In this document: positions 26,375 through 36,022 of the stretch, one piece after another
Numbering within the stretch: position 1 is the stretch's first letter
How the letters are laid out: each line of letters opens with the position of its first letter
Assembly (NCBI RefSeq): GCF_030815985.1
Contig: NZ_JAUSXM010000001.1
Span: 5,952,001-6,016,000 of the forward strand
DNA length: 64,000 nt
Origin: Paenibacillus sp. W2I17
Lineage (GTDB): Bacteria > Bacillota > Bacilli > Paenibacillales > Paenibacillaceae
Reading direction: 5' to 3'
Position numbers and translations under genes: made by a program
The notes under the pieces: model-generated
Seen by the model: only the letters and a program-made list of their open reading frames with translations
Database searches by the model: none
What the model was told of the DNA's origin: nothing

Positions 26375-27508
26375 GTGCTCGAAGTGAAACAGGTCAGCAA
26401 AGTTTACGAAGGGCAGCGCGGCGTACATCAACTGGATTTCACCATGGAACGTGGTGAGATTGTTGGCTTTCTCGGACCCAATGGTGCCGGAAAAACAACA
26501 ACGATGCGTATGATTACGGGTTATGTGCATCCAACCGCAGGTTCCATTATGGTGGATGGGGTATCGGTGCATGAGCAGGGTCAGCGTGTTCGTTCCAAGA
26601 TTGGGTATCTGCCTGAAACGCCGCCACTGTATCCCGATATGACGGTGCAGTCCTATCTTAAATTCGTAGCCAATTTGCGAGATGTCCCGGCACGTGAGGT
26701 TAAGCTGCGGGTCAGTGAGATGGTTAGCAGACTGGGACTTCAGGGTCGGGAAAGACAAATGGTACGTGGGTTATCCAAAGGATACAAACAACGCCTTGGG
26801 CTGGCAGGAGCCATTATTCACAAGCCGGATCTGCTGGTCCTGGATGAGCCAACATCGGGCCTTGATCCAAACCAGATTATCGAGATTAGGGATCTGATTC
26901 GGGAACTTGGTGAGAACCATACGGTGCTGCTCAGTACGCATATTTTGCCTGAAGTGAGCACGCTCTGTAATCGAATGTTGATCATCAATCAGGGACAGCT
27001 CGTGCTGGATGGTTCACCTCAGCATTTCGGATCAGCAATGGGGGATCAGTTCAAAGTGTCGATTGAAGTGAAGGCGACTGCGGAGCAATTACATAATGTG
27101 CTGACACCATGGGAGAAGGTGCGGAGTGAAGTTATTCAGACATCGGATGTGAATACCAGCAAAGATACTTCACTTAATTCAGATTTAGCGAATACGGTTA
27201 AAATGCTTCTTACTGGAGAAAACTCGGAAGATTTCCGGGAGGAGCTGTTCTACCTTTTGTCAGGTGCAGGATTACCGATTCTGGAGATGAAGAAGGAGAA
27301 CCTGAGTCTGGAGCAAATCTTCCTGAAGCTGACCACAACCGAGGCAACAGACACAGACGCAAATTCGGCAGATGTGGATAAGGTTACTGGGGCAGAGATG
27401 GATCAGGACGTAACTTCGGACATCGACTCGTCGAGTATATCGGGAACATCAGTTGGTTCAGCAGCCGATGCTTCGCCCCAAGCTCGCAAAGGGGAGGAGT
27501 CCAAATGA
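26375..27508 (+). CDS. GldA-like ABC transporter ATPase
   Basis: ATPase of an ABC-2 type exporter, 377 residues. It has Walker A GPNGAGKTT, signature LSKGYKQRLGLAGA, Walker B LLVLDEPTSGLDP and the H-loop LLSTHILPEV. Residues after about 315 form an acidic Ser/Thr/Asp tail not needed for the ATPase fold. GTG 26375 (VLEVKQVSKVYEG) is preferred, 9 bases after AAAGG; an ATG at 26366 directly abuts that site. It overlaps the permease gene (ATGA). The order with GldF-like, GldG-like and DUF4340 genes is a recurring four-gene exporter of unknown cargo. Confidence 0.88.
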   Translation: MLEVKQVSKVYEGQRGVHQLDFTMERGEIVGFLGPNGAGKTTTMRMITGYVHPTAGSIMVDGVSVHEQGQRVRSKIGYLPETPPLYPDMTVQSYLKFVANLRDVPAREVKLRVSEMVSRLGLQGRERQMVRGLSKGYKQRLGLAGAIIHKPDLLVLDEPTSGLDPNQIIEIRDLIRELGENHTVLLSTHILPEVSTLCNRMLIINQGQLVLDGSPQHFGSAMGDQFKVSIEVKATAEQLHNVLTPWEKVRSEVIQTSDVNTSKDTSLNSDLANTVKMLLTGENSEDFREELFYLLSGAGLPILEMKKENLSLEQIFLKLTTTEATDTDANSADVDKVTGAEMDQDVTSDIDSSSISGTSVGSAADASPQARKGEESK

Positions 27509-28221
27509 GACGAATGATGGCGGTATGCAATAAAGAGCTACAAGCTTATTTTCTGTCACCAACGTCCTATTTTGCTTTTGCCGTATATGTACTGATGACC
27601 AGTCTGCTGTTCTATTCAAGCTTTGTATATTACCAGCCGAGCATTGTCGATTATCGTCTCGTGTTGGGCGATACGTTGTCCATGCTACTGTTTGTTGTGC
27701 CATTGTTAACGATGCGACTGGTTGCAGAGGAATTTAGACAGGGAACGGATGAATTGTTGCTGACTTCTCCGGCACGAGTAACCGAGATTATTTTTGGCAA
27801 ATATCTTGCTTCTCTGGCCATTCTGGTTGTGCTCATCCTGTGCAGTCTGGTGTACCCTTTCATCATGTCGTTCTATGGGACATTGGATATGACGACGGTA
27901 TGGATGTCTGCGCTGGGGTTATTTTTCCTGGGCGGAAGCATGATGGCGATTGGATTGTTCGCTTCTACATTATCCCAGCATCAGATGGTGTCTGCGGTGG
28001 CGGGTTTTATTATTTTGCTCGTTTTGTGGATGCTTGATTCATTTGCAGGCAATACAGGTTCTGCTTTGCAACAGTGGCTTGACCCGTTTGCCCTGACTAA
28101 CCGGTTCGACAGCTTCATGAAAGGTGTGCTTAGTGGGCCGGATATCTTGTATTATGTCACCCTTTCGGGTGTGTTTCTGCTGTTAAGTATTCAAATTGTG
28201 GAACGGAAGCGGTGGAGGTGA
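27505..28221 (+). CDS. GldF-like ABC-2 permease
   Basis: Membrane subunit, 238 residues with about six transmembrane segments. MMAVCNKELQAYFLSPTSYF is the typical opening, and VVPLLTMRLVAEEFRQGTDELLLTSP is characteristic of the GldF/NosY-like ABC-2 permeases. It starts within the ATPase stop. It probably pairs with the GldG-like auxiliary protein encoded next. The transported substrate is unknown. Confidence 0.88.
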   Translation: MRRMMAVCNKELQAYFLSPTSYFAFAVYVLMTSLLFYSSFVYYQPSIVDYRLVLGDTLSMLLFVVPLLTMRLVAEEFRQGTDELLLTSPARVTEIIFGKYLASLAILVVLILCSLVYPFIMSFYGTLDMTTVWMSALGLFFLGGSMMAIGLFASTLSQHQMVSAVAGFIILLVLWMLDSFAGNTGSALQQWLDPFALTNRFDSFMKGVLSGPDILYYVTLSGVFLLLSIQIVERKRWR

Positions 28222-28225
28222 GAAG

Positions 28226-29620
28226 ATGAAAAAATGGTTAAGTCATACCAACAGTACCGTGCTGTCCGTAGCGGTGATTGGCATCTTTATTTTGCTAACA
28301 CTGTTCCTGAATTCACTTGGCGGCTTCCAGCTGGATCTGACCTCGAACAAACAATACACGTTATCTGACCAGTCCCTTACTGCGATCAAAAATGTGAAGG
28401 ATGACGTCAACATTCTGGTGTTAACTGTCGAAAATGCCAACAACACCGTCCTGAACCGTGAGGTCACGGATATGGTCGAGGAATACACGAAACGTAACAG
28501 CAAGTTGAAACTAAAACAATATAATCTGACGCAGGAACCTGCGCTTGCATCCAAATACGGCATAACAGGCAGCTCCATTGTGCTGGAGCAGGGAGATCAA
28601 CACAAAGTGATTGATATCGCCAGTTTGTTCACCGCGACAGGTGACGGAAGTGACGGATCATATCAATTCACAGGTGAGGAAAAACTTACGCAGGCGCTCA
28701 TGAATATGTCATCCACGGAGATGCACAAAATGGTCTTTTTGACCGGACATGAAGAGTTGAGTCTTGATCAGATGACCACGCTACAATCCTCCTTGGAACA
28801 GAACAATGTGCAAACGGAAGAATTGCAGCTGAATCAAGCTGGCAAGGTCCCGGAAGATGCAGATGTGCTGGCCATTATTGGACCACAACGTGATCTCAGT
28901 GATACGGAAATGAAGGCTATTCGCACTTATCTGAGTAATGGAGGCAAGCTGTTATTATCCCTCGGATTTGTAGAAGATATGAAATCCAGTTGGAAAAACA
29001 TCGATGCCCTCATGGCTGACTATGGCGTCGTTGATGAGCATGCGGTCATGGTGGATAATCAGCAAGCCAGTACGATGGGGCCACTCTGGGTGGTGCCGGA
29101 GTATGGTACACATGCAATTACGGACAAACTCGCTGCGAGCCAATTGTATCCGATGTTGTCGCTGTCGATTGCGTTGACCAGCAAAGAACAGGATAAATAT
29201 ACCCTTTCACCGTTAATTCATTCTTCGAATGACAGTTATGGGGAGACAAATATCGGCGGCTTATTGCAGAATGAAACAACCAATGATGCCGAAGAGGACA
29301 TTCAGGGACCCGTTGAATTAGGGTATGCAGCCGATACGACGGATGGTAAACCGAAGGCGGTTATTCTTGGCTCGTCCATTTTCATGCAGGATTCGGAAAT
29401 TGCAAATGGTGGCAATCGGGACTTTATTTTGAATACGGTAAACTATCTGAGTGAGAAAGAAAATGGATTGACGATTCGCCCACGGGTACAAGCCGGGTAT
29501 GAGATGGCATACCTGAATGGCGAACAGGCCAGAACGATTTTCTTCGTGGCTATTGTAGCATTCCCACTCATCTTTGTTATCATTGGTGTACTCTTATGGT
29601 GGAGGCGCAGACGAGTATGA
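28226..29620 (+). CDS. GldG-like auxiliary transport protein
   Basis: A 464-residue protein with one N-terminal transmembrane segment (VLSVAVIGIFILLTLFLNSL), a large extracytoplasmic domain and a C-terminal transmembrane segment (TIFFVAIVAFPLIFVIIGVL) followed by WWRRRRV. The family signature LDLTSNKQYTLSDQSL is close to the start, and VLAIIGPQRDLSDTEMKAI lies mid-protein. ATG 28226 follows GGTGGAGGTGAG. The next gene overlaps by 4 bases. It likely forms the extracytoplasmic part of the exporter. Confidence 0.85.
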   Translation: MKKWLSHTNSTVLSVAVIGIFILLTLFLNSLGGFQLDLTSNKQYTLSDQSLTAIKNVKDDVNILVLTVENANNTVLNREVTDMVEEYTKRNSKLKLKQYNLTQEPALASKYGITGSSIVLEQGDQHKVIDIASLFTATGDGSDGSYQFTGEEKLTQALMNMSSTEMHKMVFLTGHEELSLDQMTTLQSSLEQNNVQTEELQLNQAGKVPEDADVLAIIGPQRDLSDTEMKAIRTYLSNGGKLLLSLGFVEDMKSSWKNIDALMADYGVVDEHAVMVDNQQASTMGPLWVVPEYGTHAITDKLAASQLYPMLSLSIALTSKEQDKYTLSPLIHSSNDSYGETNIGGLLQNETTNDAEEDIQGPVELGYAADTTDGKPKAVILGSSIFMQDSEIANGGNRDFILNTVNYLSEKENGLTIRPRVQAGYEMAYLNGEQARTIFFVAIVAFPLIFVIIGVLLWWRRRRV

Positions 29621-30633
29621 GAAAATGGGTTCCAACGATTCTGGTGGTCATCGTACTAATTGTGGGCTGGGTGTACGCGGCCAGTCAAAATTATTTTCGG
29701 GAAGAAGAAGCGGTACAAGCCAAGTTGCTCGGTATTCAATCCGGGGATATCCAATCCATCACAATACATGACACAACGGAGGAGACATCCGGTGCAGCAG
29801 CATCTTCGACTTTGTCGCTTGAAAATGGCGTATGGCACATGGTTGAGCCGAAAGCCTATCCTCTGAACGGTTACAGTGTAAGCAGCTGGCTGGATGCTCT
29901 GAGTGGTACGAACCAGGAACTGGTGGTGGAAGAAGCGCCAACGGATCTGGATAAGTACGGATTAGGAACAGATGCTACACGTATGGATATCAAACTCAAA
30001 GATAATCGGGAGATCAAACTGGCTATTGGCGGCCAGCTTCCAGCAGATGATGCACGTTATGTTCGTGTTGATTCGGGCCCTGTGGTTGCCGTGCAGACAG
30101 AGGCGATTACCAGCATAGCCTTGTCTCGTCGTGATTTGTTGGACACTACACCTTTTAACATGGATGAGACAAATGTTGGGTCTCTGGAGTGGGAAGGTGA
30201 AGCAGCTACTTGGATGTTAACATCGACATCGAAGAACGATGCGGCAGAGCATACCTGGACACTGAATGGAAAAACGATTGAAGCCACAGATGCCGTATCT
30301 CTTATCGGCAAAATCAAAAACCTGTCGACAGCAGATGATGTGCGTAAAGCATCCGAGCTAAAGAATTCCGTTCCACGATTCACCCTGTCTGTTGAACAGA
30401 CGGTCAATGGGCAACAAGTTCGAGATGTGTATCGAGGAATTACGGTGCCATCCGAACCGGATCAGATCTGGGTCATTACGCCGGATGGTCAATGGGCATA
30501 TGGCATGGATGCGACGAGTCTAACGGAAGCAGAGAAATTCCCGGATACAATTAAAGCATCCACAACTTCTTCGGAAGAGTCATCGAGTTCTGCAAATGAC
30601 GAAACGACTTCCTCATCAACAGACGGGAAATGA
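29617..30633 (+). CDS. DUF4340 protein of the Gld-type operon
   Basis: A 338-residue membrane-anchored extracytoplasmic protein. There is one N-terminal transmembrane helix (VPTILVVIVLIVGWVYAAS), followed by a repeated beta-rich domain with the DUF4340-type phrase ENGVWHMVEPKAYPLNGYSV and later LATADD-like segments. The C-terminus is Ser/Thr/Glu-rich. ATG 29617 overlaps the GldG-like stop. The function is unknown; the constant association with Gld-type genes points to assembly or cargo recognition. Confidence 0.85.
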   Translation: MRKWVPTILVVIVLIVGWVYAASQNYFREEEAVQAKLLGIQSGDIQSITIHDTTEETSGAAASSTLSLENGVWHMVEPKAYPLNGYSVSSWLDALSGTNQELVVEEAPTDLDKYGLGTDATRMDIKLKDNREIKLAIGGQLPADDARYVRVDSGPVVAVQTEAITSIALSRRDLLDTTPFNMDETNVGSLEWEGEAATWMLTSTSKNDAAEHTWTLNGKTIEATDAVSLIGKIKNLSTADDVRKASELKNSVPRFTLSVEQTVNGQQVRDVYRGITVPSEPDQIWVITPDGQWAYGMDATSLTEAEKFPDTIKASTTSSEESSSSANDETTSSSTDGK

Positions 30634-30688
30634 GCAGGGCGCAAGATAAGTGATGTTATTGTGTTGAGATGCAAATATTATTTCGAGG

Positions 30689-30720
30689 CAGTGCTGCGAA
30701 CAAGCAGCACTGTTTTTTTT
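30689..30720 (+). terminator. Terminator of the Gld-type operon
   Basis: CAGTGCTGC (30689-30697) pairs perfectly with GCAGCACTG (30704-30712), followed by eight T residues. Confidence 0.9.
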
Positions 30721-30891
30721 ATTTTATATAGCGAAGAAACTCGGTCCACTGATCAAAACCCAAAGACCAATAAACAAAGAACAAAACAAGAAGACCCAAA
30801 TCTACAGGGTAAGGTACCATATCCTTTCAGCATATCGGTACGTACAGAAGCGCATCCTATCTTTGTGACCAAAACCAACAAACATTGGAGG

Positions 30892-31893
30892 ATGAGTACA
30901 TGCCAGCAGTCAAAAAAGGCAACAGCTATTACGTTATCATTATCTACTGCAATCTTTGTAATGGCCGGTTTGACAGGTTGTGGCACGAATCGGGATACCA
31001 ACAATATGCATACGCAAAGTGTTCGTCAGCAAGCCAACGGGATTAACCGTTATGGTGTGGAAACAAATGGCATGGATGGCATCCGTGCGAAAAGTTATCG
31101 CATGCACAATGTGACTGACCTGAAATCCAGTGAAGAGCTGGCAAAACGCATCACGGAGATGAAGGAAGTTAAATCCGCCCGTGTCATGTTAACGGATCGT
31201 AATGCTTATGTGGCTGTTCGTTTGGCAGATGGTCATGCAGGCAAGTTGGAAAGCAAGTCCAATGGTCGTACGAGCATGCTGAATGGAACGATGCGTAATA
31301 ATGCCAGTGATACCATGCGTGGGGGCAACATGAATCACGATATGGGTGGTATGCGTGTGAATGGCGGTACAGGCACAATGTCTCCGTACAGCACTAGCGG
31401 AATTGCTCCAGGACTGAACACAAATTCAGCAACGGATCGCAGCCATATGGGGAATGACCGGAGCATCTATGGAACCATGGGCACAGGCACAATTGGCATG
31501 ATGCGTGGTCTGACAAACAGCGGCAAAGCACGTGGGACGGACGATGGGCATTATTATGGTATGAAAAGTGAAGGACAACGTGTAGATAGCACGGACGATA
31601 ACACATCAGCTGAGATAAAGGGTAAGATTTCAGCCAAAATCAAGCAGTTTGCACCAAACATCGAGAATGTATATGTATCAGCCAATCCGGAGTTTGTGGA
31701 GCATGTGGAGAACTATGCCACAGATATTCGTAACGGTAAGCCCGTTAGTGGCATGATTGATACGTTCCAATCGATGGTAGAGCGCATTTTCCCAACGAAC
31801 GGAACAGATACAAATAACCGTGATGGCATCCTTAACGATGGTCTGATGAACCGTAATAATAACGATGGCATGATGAATCGAATGAACCGGTAG
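30892..31893 (+). CDS. YhcN/YlaJ-type spore lipoprotein with a Gly/Met/Asn-rich insert
   Basis: Sporulation lipoprotein of the YhcN/YlaJ group (333 residues). A signal peptide ends in lipobox MAGLTGC. The conserved domain is split by an insert: LKSSEELAKRITEMKEVKSA and ARVMLTDRNAYVAVRL come first, then about 120 residues rich in Gly, Met, Asn and Arg, then IKGKISAKIKQFAPNIENVY. The start is uncertain. ATG 30892 directly abuts GGAGG, while an ATG at 30900 with ideal spacing is in another frame; losing one A from the run at 30911-30916 would join them. A spore envelope role is from the family. Confidence 0.8.
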   Translation: MSTCQQSKKATAITLSLSTAIFVMAGLTGCGTNRDTNNMHTQSVRQQANGINRYGVETNGMDGIRAKSYRMHNVTDLKSSEELAKRITEMKEVKSARVMLTDRNAYVAVRLADGHAGKLESKSNGRTSMLNGTMRNNASDTMRGGNMNHDMGGMRVNGGTGTMSPYSTSGIAPGLNTNSATDRSHMGNDRSIYGTMGTGTIGMMRGLTNSGKARGTDDGHYYGMKSEGQRVDSTDDNTSAEIKGKISAKIKQFAPNIENVYVSANPEFVEHVENYATDIRNGKPVSGMIDTFQSMVERIFPTNGTDTNNRDGILNDGLMNRNNNDGMMNRMNR

Positions 31894-31908
31894 TTCTGAA
31901 GACAGATG

Positions 31909-31963
31909 AACAAGTGTGCCTTTGCGCCGATGGTAACATCCGCTGCAGGGGCATGTTTGTTTT
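31909..31963 (+). terminator. Terminator after the spore lipoprotein gene
   Basis: AACAAGTGTGCCTTTGC pairs along 17 positions with GCAGGGGCATGTTTGTT if G-T pairs are allowed, and ends in TTTT. Confidence 0.75.
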
Positions 31964-32048
31964 ACATGATCCAATACATAGACAATTGAATACGTTCTCT
32001 TTGGACAATGAATCACATGTTTACTGCCCATTTTTCTTATAAAACTGA

Positions 32049-32076
32049 ACCAACGCCCTTGACCTTACATAAGATG
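32049..32076 (+). promoter_or_regulatory. Candidate sigma-K promoter of gerE
   Basis: AC at 32049-32050, a 17-base spacer, then CATAAGATG (32068-32076) closely fits the sigma-K pattern AC-N16/17-CATANNNTA. It would start transcription about 55 bases before the gerE start codon. In B. subtilis gerE is sigma-K dependent, so the position fits established biology. It has not been tested here. Confidence 0.5.
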
Positions 32077-32137
32077 AGTTGACTGTATCCCCTTAACCTT
32101 GTTACACCAACACAACCCGAGCAAGGAGGGGTGAACA

Positions 32138-32290
32138 TTGAAGGGTATCGATCATAAAAGCAAATTTTTGTTGACCCACCGTGAACGCGAAGTATTCGAA
32201 TTACTGGTTCAAGACAAAACAACGCGTGACATCGCAGGGCAGTTATTCATCAGCGAGAAAACGGTGCGTAACCATATTTCGAATGTGATG
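32138..32290 (+). pseudogene. gerE: gerE, 5' part (codons 1 to 51), interrupted by an element
   Basis: First 51 codons of the late mother-cell regulator GerE (LuxR-type HTH). LTHREREVFELLVQDKTT and FISEKTVRNHISNVM are near-diagnostic. A TTG start follows AAGGAGGGGTG. The frame is cut inside the DNA-recognition helix. Unexcised, it runs into element sequence and ends at 32431 as a 97-residue chimera that should not bind DNA. Joining 32290 to 42059 restores a 74-residue protein, the length of B. subtilis GerE. It is therefore better seen as a split gene than a dead one. Confidence 0.93.
32274..32290 (+). other. Left attachment site core of the gerE element
   Basis: ATATTTCGAATGTGATG, 17 bases, identical to 42042-42058. 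Bases on both sides differ between the two copies, so the match ends exactly here. By symmetry of the reconstructed attP, the crossover dinucleotide is predicted to be AA at 32282-32283. Confidence 0.88.
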
Positions 32291-32310
32291 TGTAAAAGTG
32301 TCATAAAGTT

Positions 32311-32341
32311 AAGACGACTGAAAAGCAGTCGTCTTTTTTTT
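32311..32341 (+). terminator. Terminator at the left end of the element
   Basis: AAGACGACTG (32311-32320) pairs perfectly with CAGTCGTCTT (32326-32335), followed by TTTTTT. It stops transcription from the gerE promoter only 20 bases into the element, insulating the cargo from sporulation transcription. Confidence 0.9.
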
Positions 32342-32411
32342 ATTTCAGGTAATAAAACAAACATGATCCTACTTACTTCAAAATACATTGTAGAAAGGGA
32401 GGTGCTCATAC

Positions 32412-32597
32412 ATGAAGAAGAATTACAATAGCGGATTTACAAACAAAAAGGAAAGTGAAAATCAAAAGAAGTGTTATTTATGTGGAAATTGGGATAGGTA
32501 CATTTATAGTGTTCTTCTTAAAAGCAGTAAAATTAAAGTTTTGGTTTGCTTTCAATGCTATCACGAAGGACTAAATAAAAATTTTGAAGATATTTGA
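32412..32597 (+). CDS. Small zinc-ribbon-like protein
   Basis: A 61-residue protein with two CxxC pairs (CYLCG near residue 21, CFQCY near residue 48), a spacing suited to binding one zinc ion. GGGAGGTG lies upstream of the ATG with normal spacing. Lys/Asn-rich ends are typical of AT-rich element genes. The family is not recognised. It overlaps the end of the truncated gerE chimera frame. A nucleic-acid-binding or regulatory role is possible but unproven. Confidence 0.6.
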   Translation: MKKNYNSGFTNKKESENQKKCYLCGNWDRYIYSVLLKSSKIKVLVCFQCYHEGLNKNFEDI

Positions 32598-32664
32598 AAA
32601 ATATTGAAGGTTATTTACTAATTTGGTCGAATAAAACCACGATAATATTATTGGAGGTGGCCAA

Positions 32665-35320
32665 ATGATTAAATTATACGATCAGAAAAAAGGCTCGCAG
32701 TGGAGAAAATGGGATTTACATATCCATTCGACGTATTCTAAAGAGTCGAGTGCAAAGCTAAGTATAAAAAAGATCTTTGATGAAGCAATTTCAAAAGGGA
32801 TATCAGTCATCTCTGTTACTGACCATTCAAATGTTAAGTCATTGGATGAAATTTGGGAAGTGTATCAGTCCAGTTTTACAACAAATGATGGAGTTGAATT
32901 AAAGTATAAAGATTTTTATAAGTTTTATACCCGGGGTTGAATTGAAAACAGATAAGGGTCAAAAACCAATTCACATGGTTGTCCTATTCCCTACTATTGT
33001 TGACAGGGGTAAGTATAAAGAAGAGGTAACCACAAAGTATCTTGAAGATAATTTCCTAAGCAAGATTAACTGTACTGACTCTGTGATCACACAATATGGC
33101 GAGGGTGATTATGCGAGAGGGCTTTTAGAAATTCAAGTTGATTTTGAAGAAACTTGCAAATTGGCTCGTTCTTTAGGTGGAATAACAATCGTTCATAATG
33201 GTTCAAAAGATGGAGGGTTTGATCGAGGTTTAAGTCATGCAAAAACTCCAACCCCTACTCACGAAGATATTATCAGTTCTTTCGATGCATTAAAGGGTAA
33301 GTTAATGATTGAATGTGTTGATATATGTGAAATTCCCAACAATAGTGAATCGAATCTGAGAACAAAACAATTTTATCTGGATACCTTTAATAAACCTTGC
33401 ATAATCTCTTCGGATTCACATTCTCAATATGAAGGCAAAAAATATTCATGGATAAAAGCCGAGCCCACAATTGAAGGACTTAGACAAGTGATTTATGAAC
33501 CCAAGCACCGTGTACATCTTGGTGAATATTCACCAGTAGACCCCGTTCACAAGATAAATATAGTGAAAATGAATTTCCCAGAAACCACAAAAATTGTAGG
33601 AGAAGATTTTTGTGTGAGAGGTGACCTGGAGATACCATTCAGTCCAAACTTGACTTGTTTTATTGGTGGGAGAGGTAGTGGAAAGAGTACTATATTAAAT
33701 TTAATACATGAAAAGTTAAAACCAGGAGAAAATCTATTCTTTAAAAAATTTAAACTTGAAAATTTACCTAAAGAGAAGGAAATTGGGGATTATATACAGA
33801 TAGATGATAACGACGACGAAAAGTTTATTGAATTTCTTAGTCAAAATGAAATTGAAGACTTCGCTATAAATTATGAGAAATTCACAACATCTTTATTTCC
33901 AAGGTTATTGAAGGTGTCTGAATCTGCAAGATATATTGAATTAAATAATCAATTGGGAAAATACATAGAAAGTATTGATGAAAAGAAAGATTGTCTTGTT
34001 AAGCAATTTAAATTACAGGTACAAAAAAAGTCTAACGAGAAGCAAAAGAAGACTTTTGAGAACATCGTCAACTCCCTAAAGGATGAAACTTATACCCTTT
34101 TAAATATGAAGATAAAAGACACAGATAAAGAGATAAAACAGATAAAAAAATCAAAGGAATCGTTTGTTAATTATGTGAAAGAAATTGAGAACATAAACTC
34201 ATCTTACGTTGTTGATTCATCTAATATGATAAACAATATCTACGAAAAGAAGAAAGATGAAATGATCAAATCTATAAGCAAAGTAGTCGATGAGTACTCA
34301 AAAGACGATAACTTTACTATAATTAATGATCGTTTAAATGCATTAGAGGATCAGTTGTTAACAGAAAGACAAAGTATAAATGAATATCTTACTTCAAAGG
34401 GATTGACCGGTGAGAATTTAGCGGACGTTGCATCGGCCACTCAAGAAGTTAATAAATATGATGCCCTTATCCGAGAAGATGGAGAAAATATTGACATCTT
34501 GCAGGAAAGAATAGATACTTTTATCCAAAATGATACCCTTAAAGATCAGTTGATAGATGAAATTAATGGTATGATTCAGAATTTAAATTTATCACTTATG
34601 AATCTGAGTGAGCATGTTAAACCTATTGAAGTATCTTTTTCTTTTGATTTTGAGAAGGCAAAGAAAGAAATACTTAATGCAATGAAAGTTAGTTTCGAAA
34701 AGTTTGATTATTTTAACAATATAAAGATGAGCGATATTGAAAAGTACTTATTTTGTGTTGAGCCTAATGAAATTAATGATTTTGATATATATCTAACGGC
34801 TCTTCAAGCGGTAGGAATAAAGTCAAAAACATTTAATGCGTTAAACGAATATTTCTCAGTACCAATTAGATTCGCAATTTTCAAGCTAATTATCAAGAAA
34901 AATCTTATGGATGTAGATTCTTATAAAACTCTAAAAGTTCAATATGATGGTAAGAAATTAGAGAATACGTCTTTCGGACAAAGATGTACTGCTGCGATTG
35001 TGCTTTTATTAAAACTTGGGAACAATCCAATTATAATTGATGAACCTGAAGCGCATTTAGATGGTACTGTTATTGCAGAATATCTGGTGGATTTAATCAA
35101 AGAAAATAAACAAAACAGACAAATTATTTTTTCTACCCACAATGCAAATTTTGCAATAAATGGTGATGCAGAATTAATTAATATATTAGATGTAAGTGAA
35201 CTTAATAAAACTCAAATTACTTCGACCTCTATTGAAGATATCGAAAATAGGGATAAATTACTTCGATTGGAAGGCGGAAAATTGGCATTTGAAAATAGAG
35301 AGAAAAAGTATCAGTTCTAA
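32665..35320 (+). pseudogene. PHP-phosphoesterase / SMC-like ATPase (TrlF-like), frameshifted
   Basis: Two abutting frames, 32665-32940 and 32942-35320, form one gene of about 884 codons. Part 1 holds PHP metal motifs LHIHSTYS and VTDHS. Part 2 holds VHNGS and SSDSHS, Walker A GGRGSGKST near its residue 242, a coiled-coil middle, signature SFGQRCTAA and Walker B IIIDEPEAHLD with IIFSTHNANFA. Removing one T from TTTT at 32923-32926 gives the family-like FIPGVELK joint. It resembles proteins I remember as TrlF family, often defence-associated. It may be inactive, a sequencing error or a slippage site; part 2 alone would start at TTG 32942 without a good binding site. Confidence 0.82.
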
Positions 35321-35324
35321 AAAT

Positions 35325-35358
35325 AAGCCATCCTTGTTACTACAGGGATGGCTTTTTA
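35325..35358 (+). terminator. Terminator after the PHP/ATPase gene
   Basis: AAGCCATCC (35325-35333) pairs with GGATGGCTT (35346-35354), followed by TTT. The stretch up to 35806 has only a possible gene remnant at 35406 and is otherwise AT-rich with no recognised feature. Confidence 0.85.
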
Positions 35359-35405
35359 AATACTGTCTTACCAAGTTCTGTTCACTATAAAACTTTAAAG
35401 CTTAA

Positions 35406-35489
35406 GGTGTTATTAGCCAAATCAAATTCGTTGATGTCCGAATTGATTATTTGTCAGGTGAAGAAGTTGAAGAAATACATAAAGCGTAA
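35406..35489 (+). pseudogene. Possible C-terminal remnant of a lost gene
   Basis: A stop-bounded frame encoding 27 residues with an amphipathic acidic end (DYLSGEEVEEIHKA) and no start codon or ribosome binding site. It looks like the tail of a decayed gene, but chance is possible. No family can be assigned. Confidence 0.25.
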
Positions 35490-35806
35490 AAAGTAAAGAA
35501 TTTCAGCATTAATGAACATTCAATACATCATCAGTCGAAATCTAAGACGTATAGCTTCAATTTTTATCAGTCTAATCATTAAGTGATAAGCGATCTCTAA
35601 AAAACATCTTAGAAGCGAAATTTGAACCCCATAAATTGAATTGAAAAAACTTCTGTTTTCAGGGTCAATTATTATTCTGTTTTACGGTCTTTATATATGA
35701 GGAAGCAAAATGAAAGCTTTCTTCCTTCATTGTGTGGTTGTTGTCGTCAAACATTTACCTCACTAAGGAACGAAGCTTCTTTATTTTGAAAGGAGACAAA
35801 GTTCAT

Positions 35807-36022
35807 ATGACAGAAGAAGCACGCAAAACAATGAACGATTACCAACGAAAATGGCGCAAAGCAAATCAAGAAAAATTAAAAGAGTATCGCATACGATATC
35901 GTGAAAAATCCAGAGAATGTAAACGAAAATGGCGCGCGGCTAATCCGGAAAAAACAAAAGAATATCAAAAACGTTATTGGGAAAAGAAAGTCAAATCTAA
36001 AAATAAAAAGGATGATCAATAA
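35807..36022 (+). CDS. Small basic repeat protein (RKWRxANxEKxKEY repeats)
   Basis: A 71-residue, highly charged helical protein built from two copies of a roughly 25-residue unit (YQRKWRKANQEKLKEYRIRY and KRKWRAANPEKTKEYQKRY). This repeat type occurs in small phage and plasmid proteins. AAAGGAGAC precedes ATG 35807; an upstream in-frame start at 35732 has no such site. The stop overlaps the next start by one base. Function is unknown; nucleic-acid binding is plausible from charge. Confidence 0.65.
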   Translation: MTEEARKTMNDYQRKWRKANQEKLKEYRIRYREKSRECKRKWRAANPEKTKEYQKRYWEKKVKSKNKKDDQ

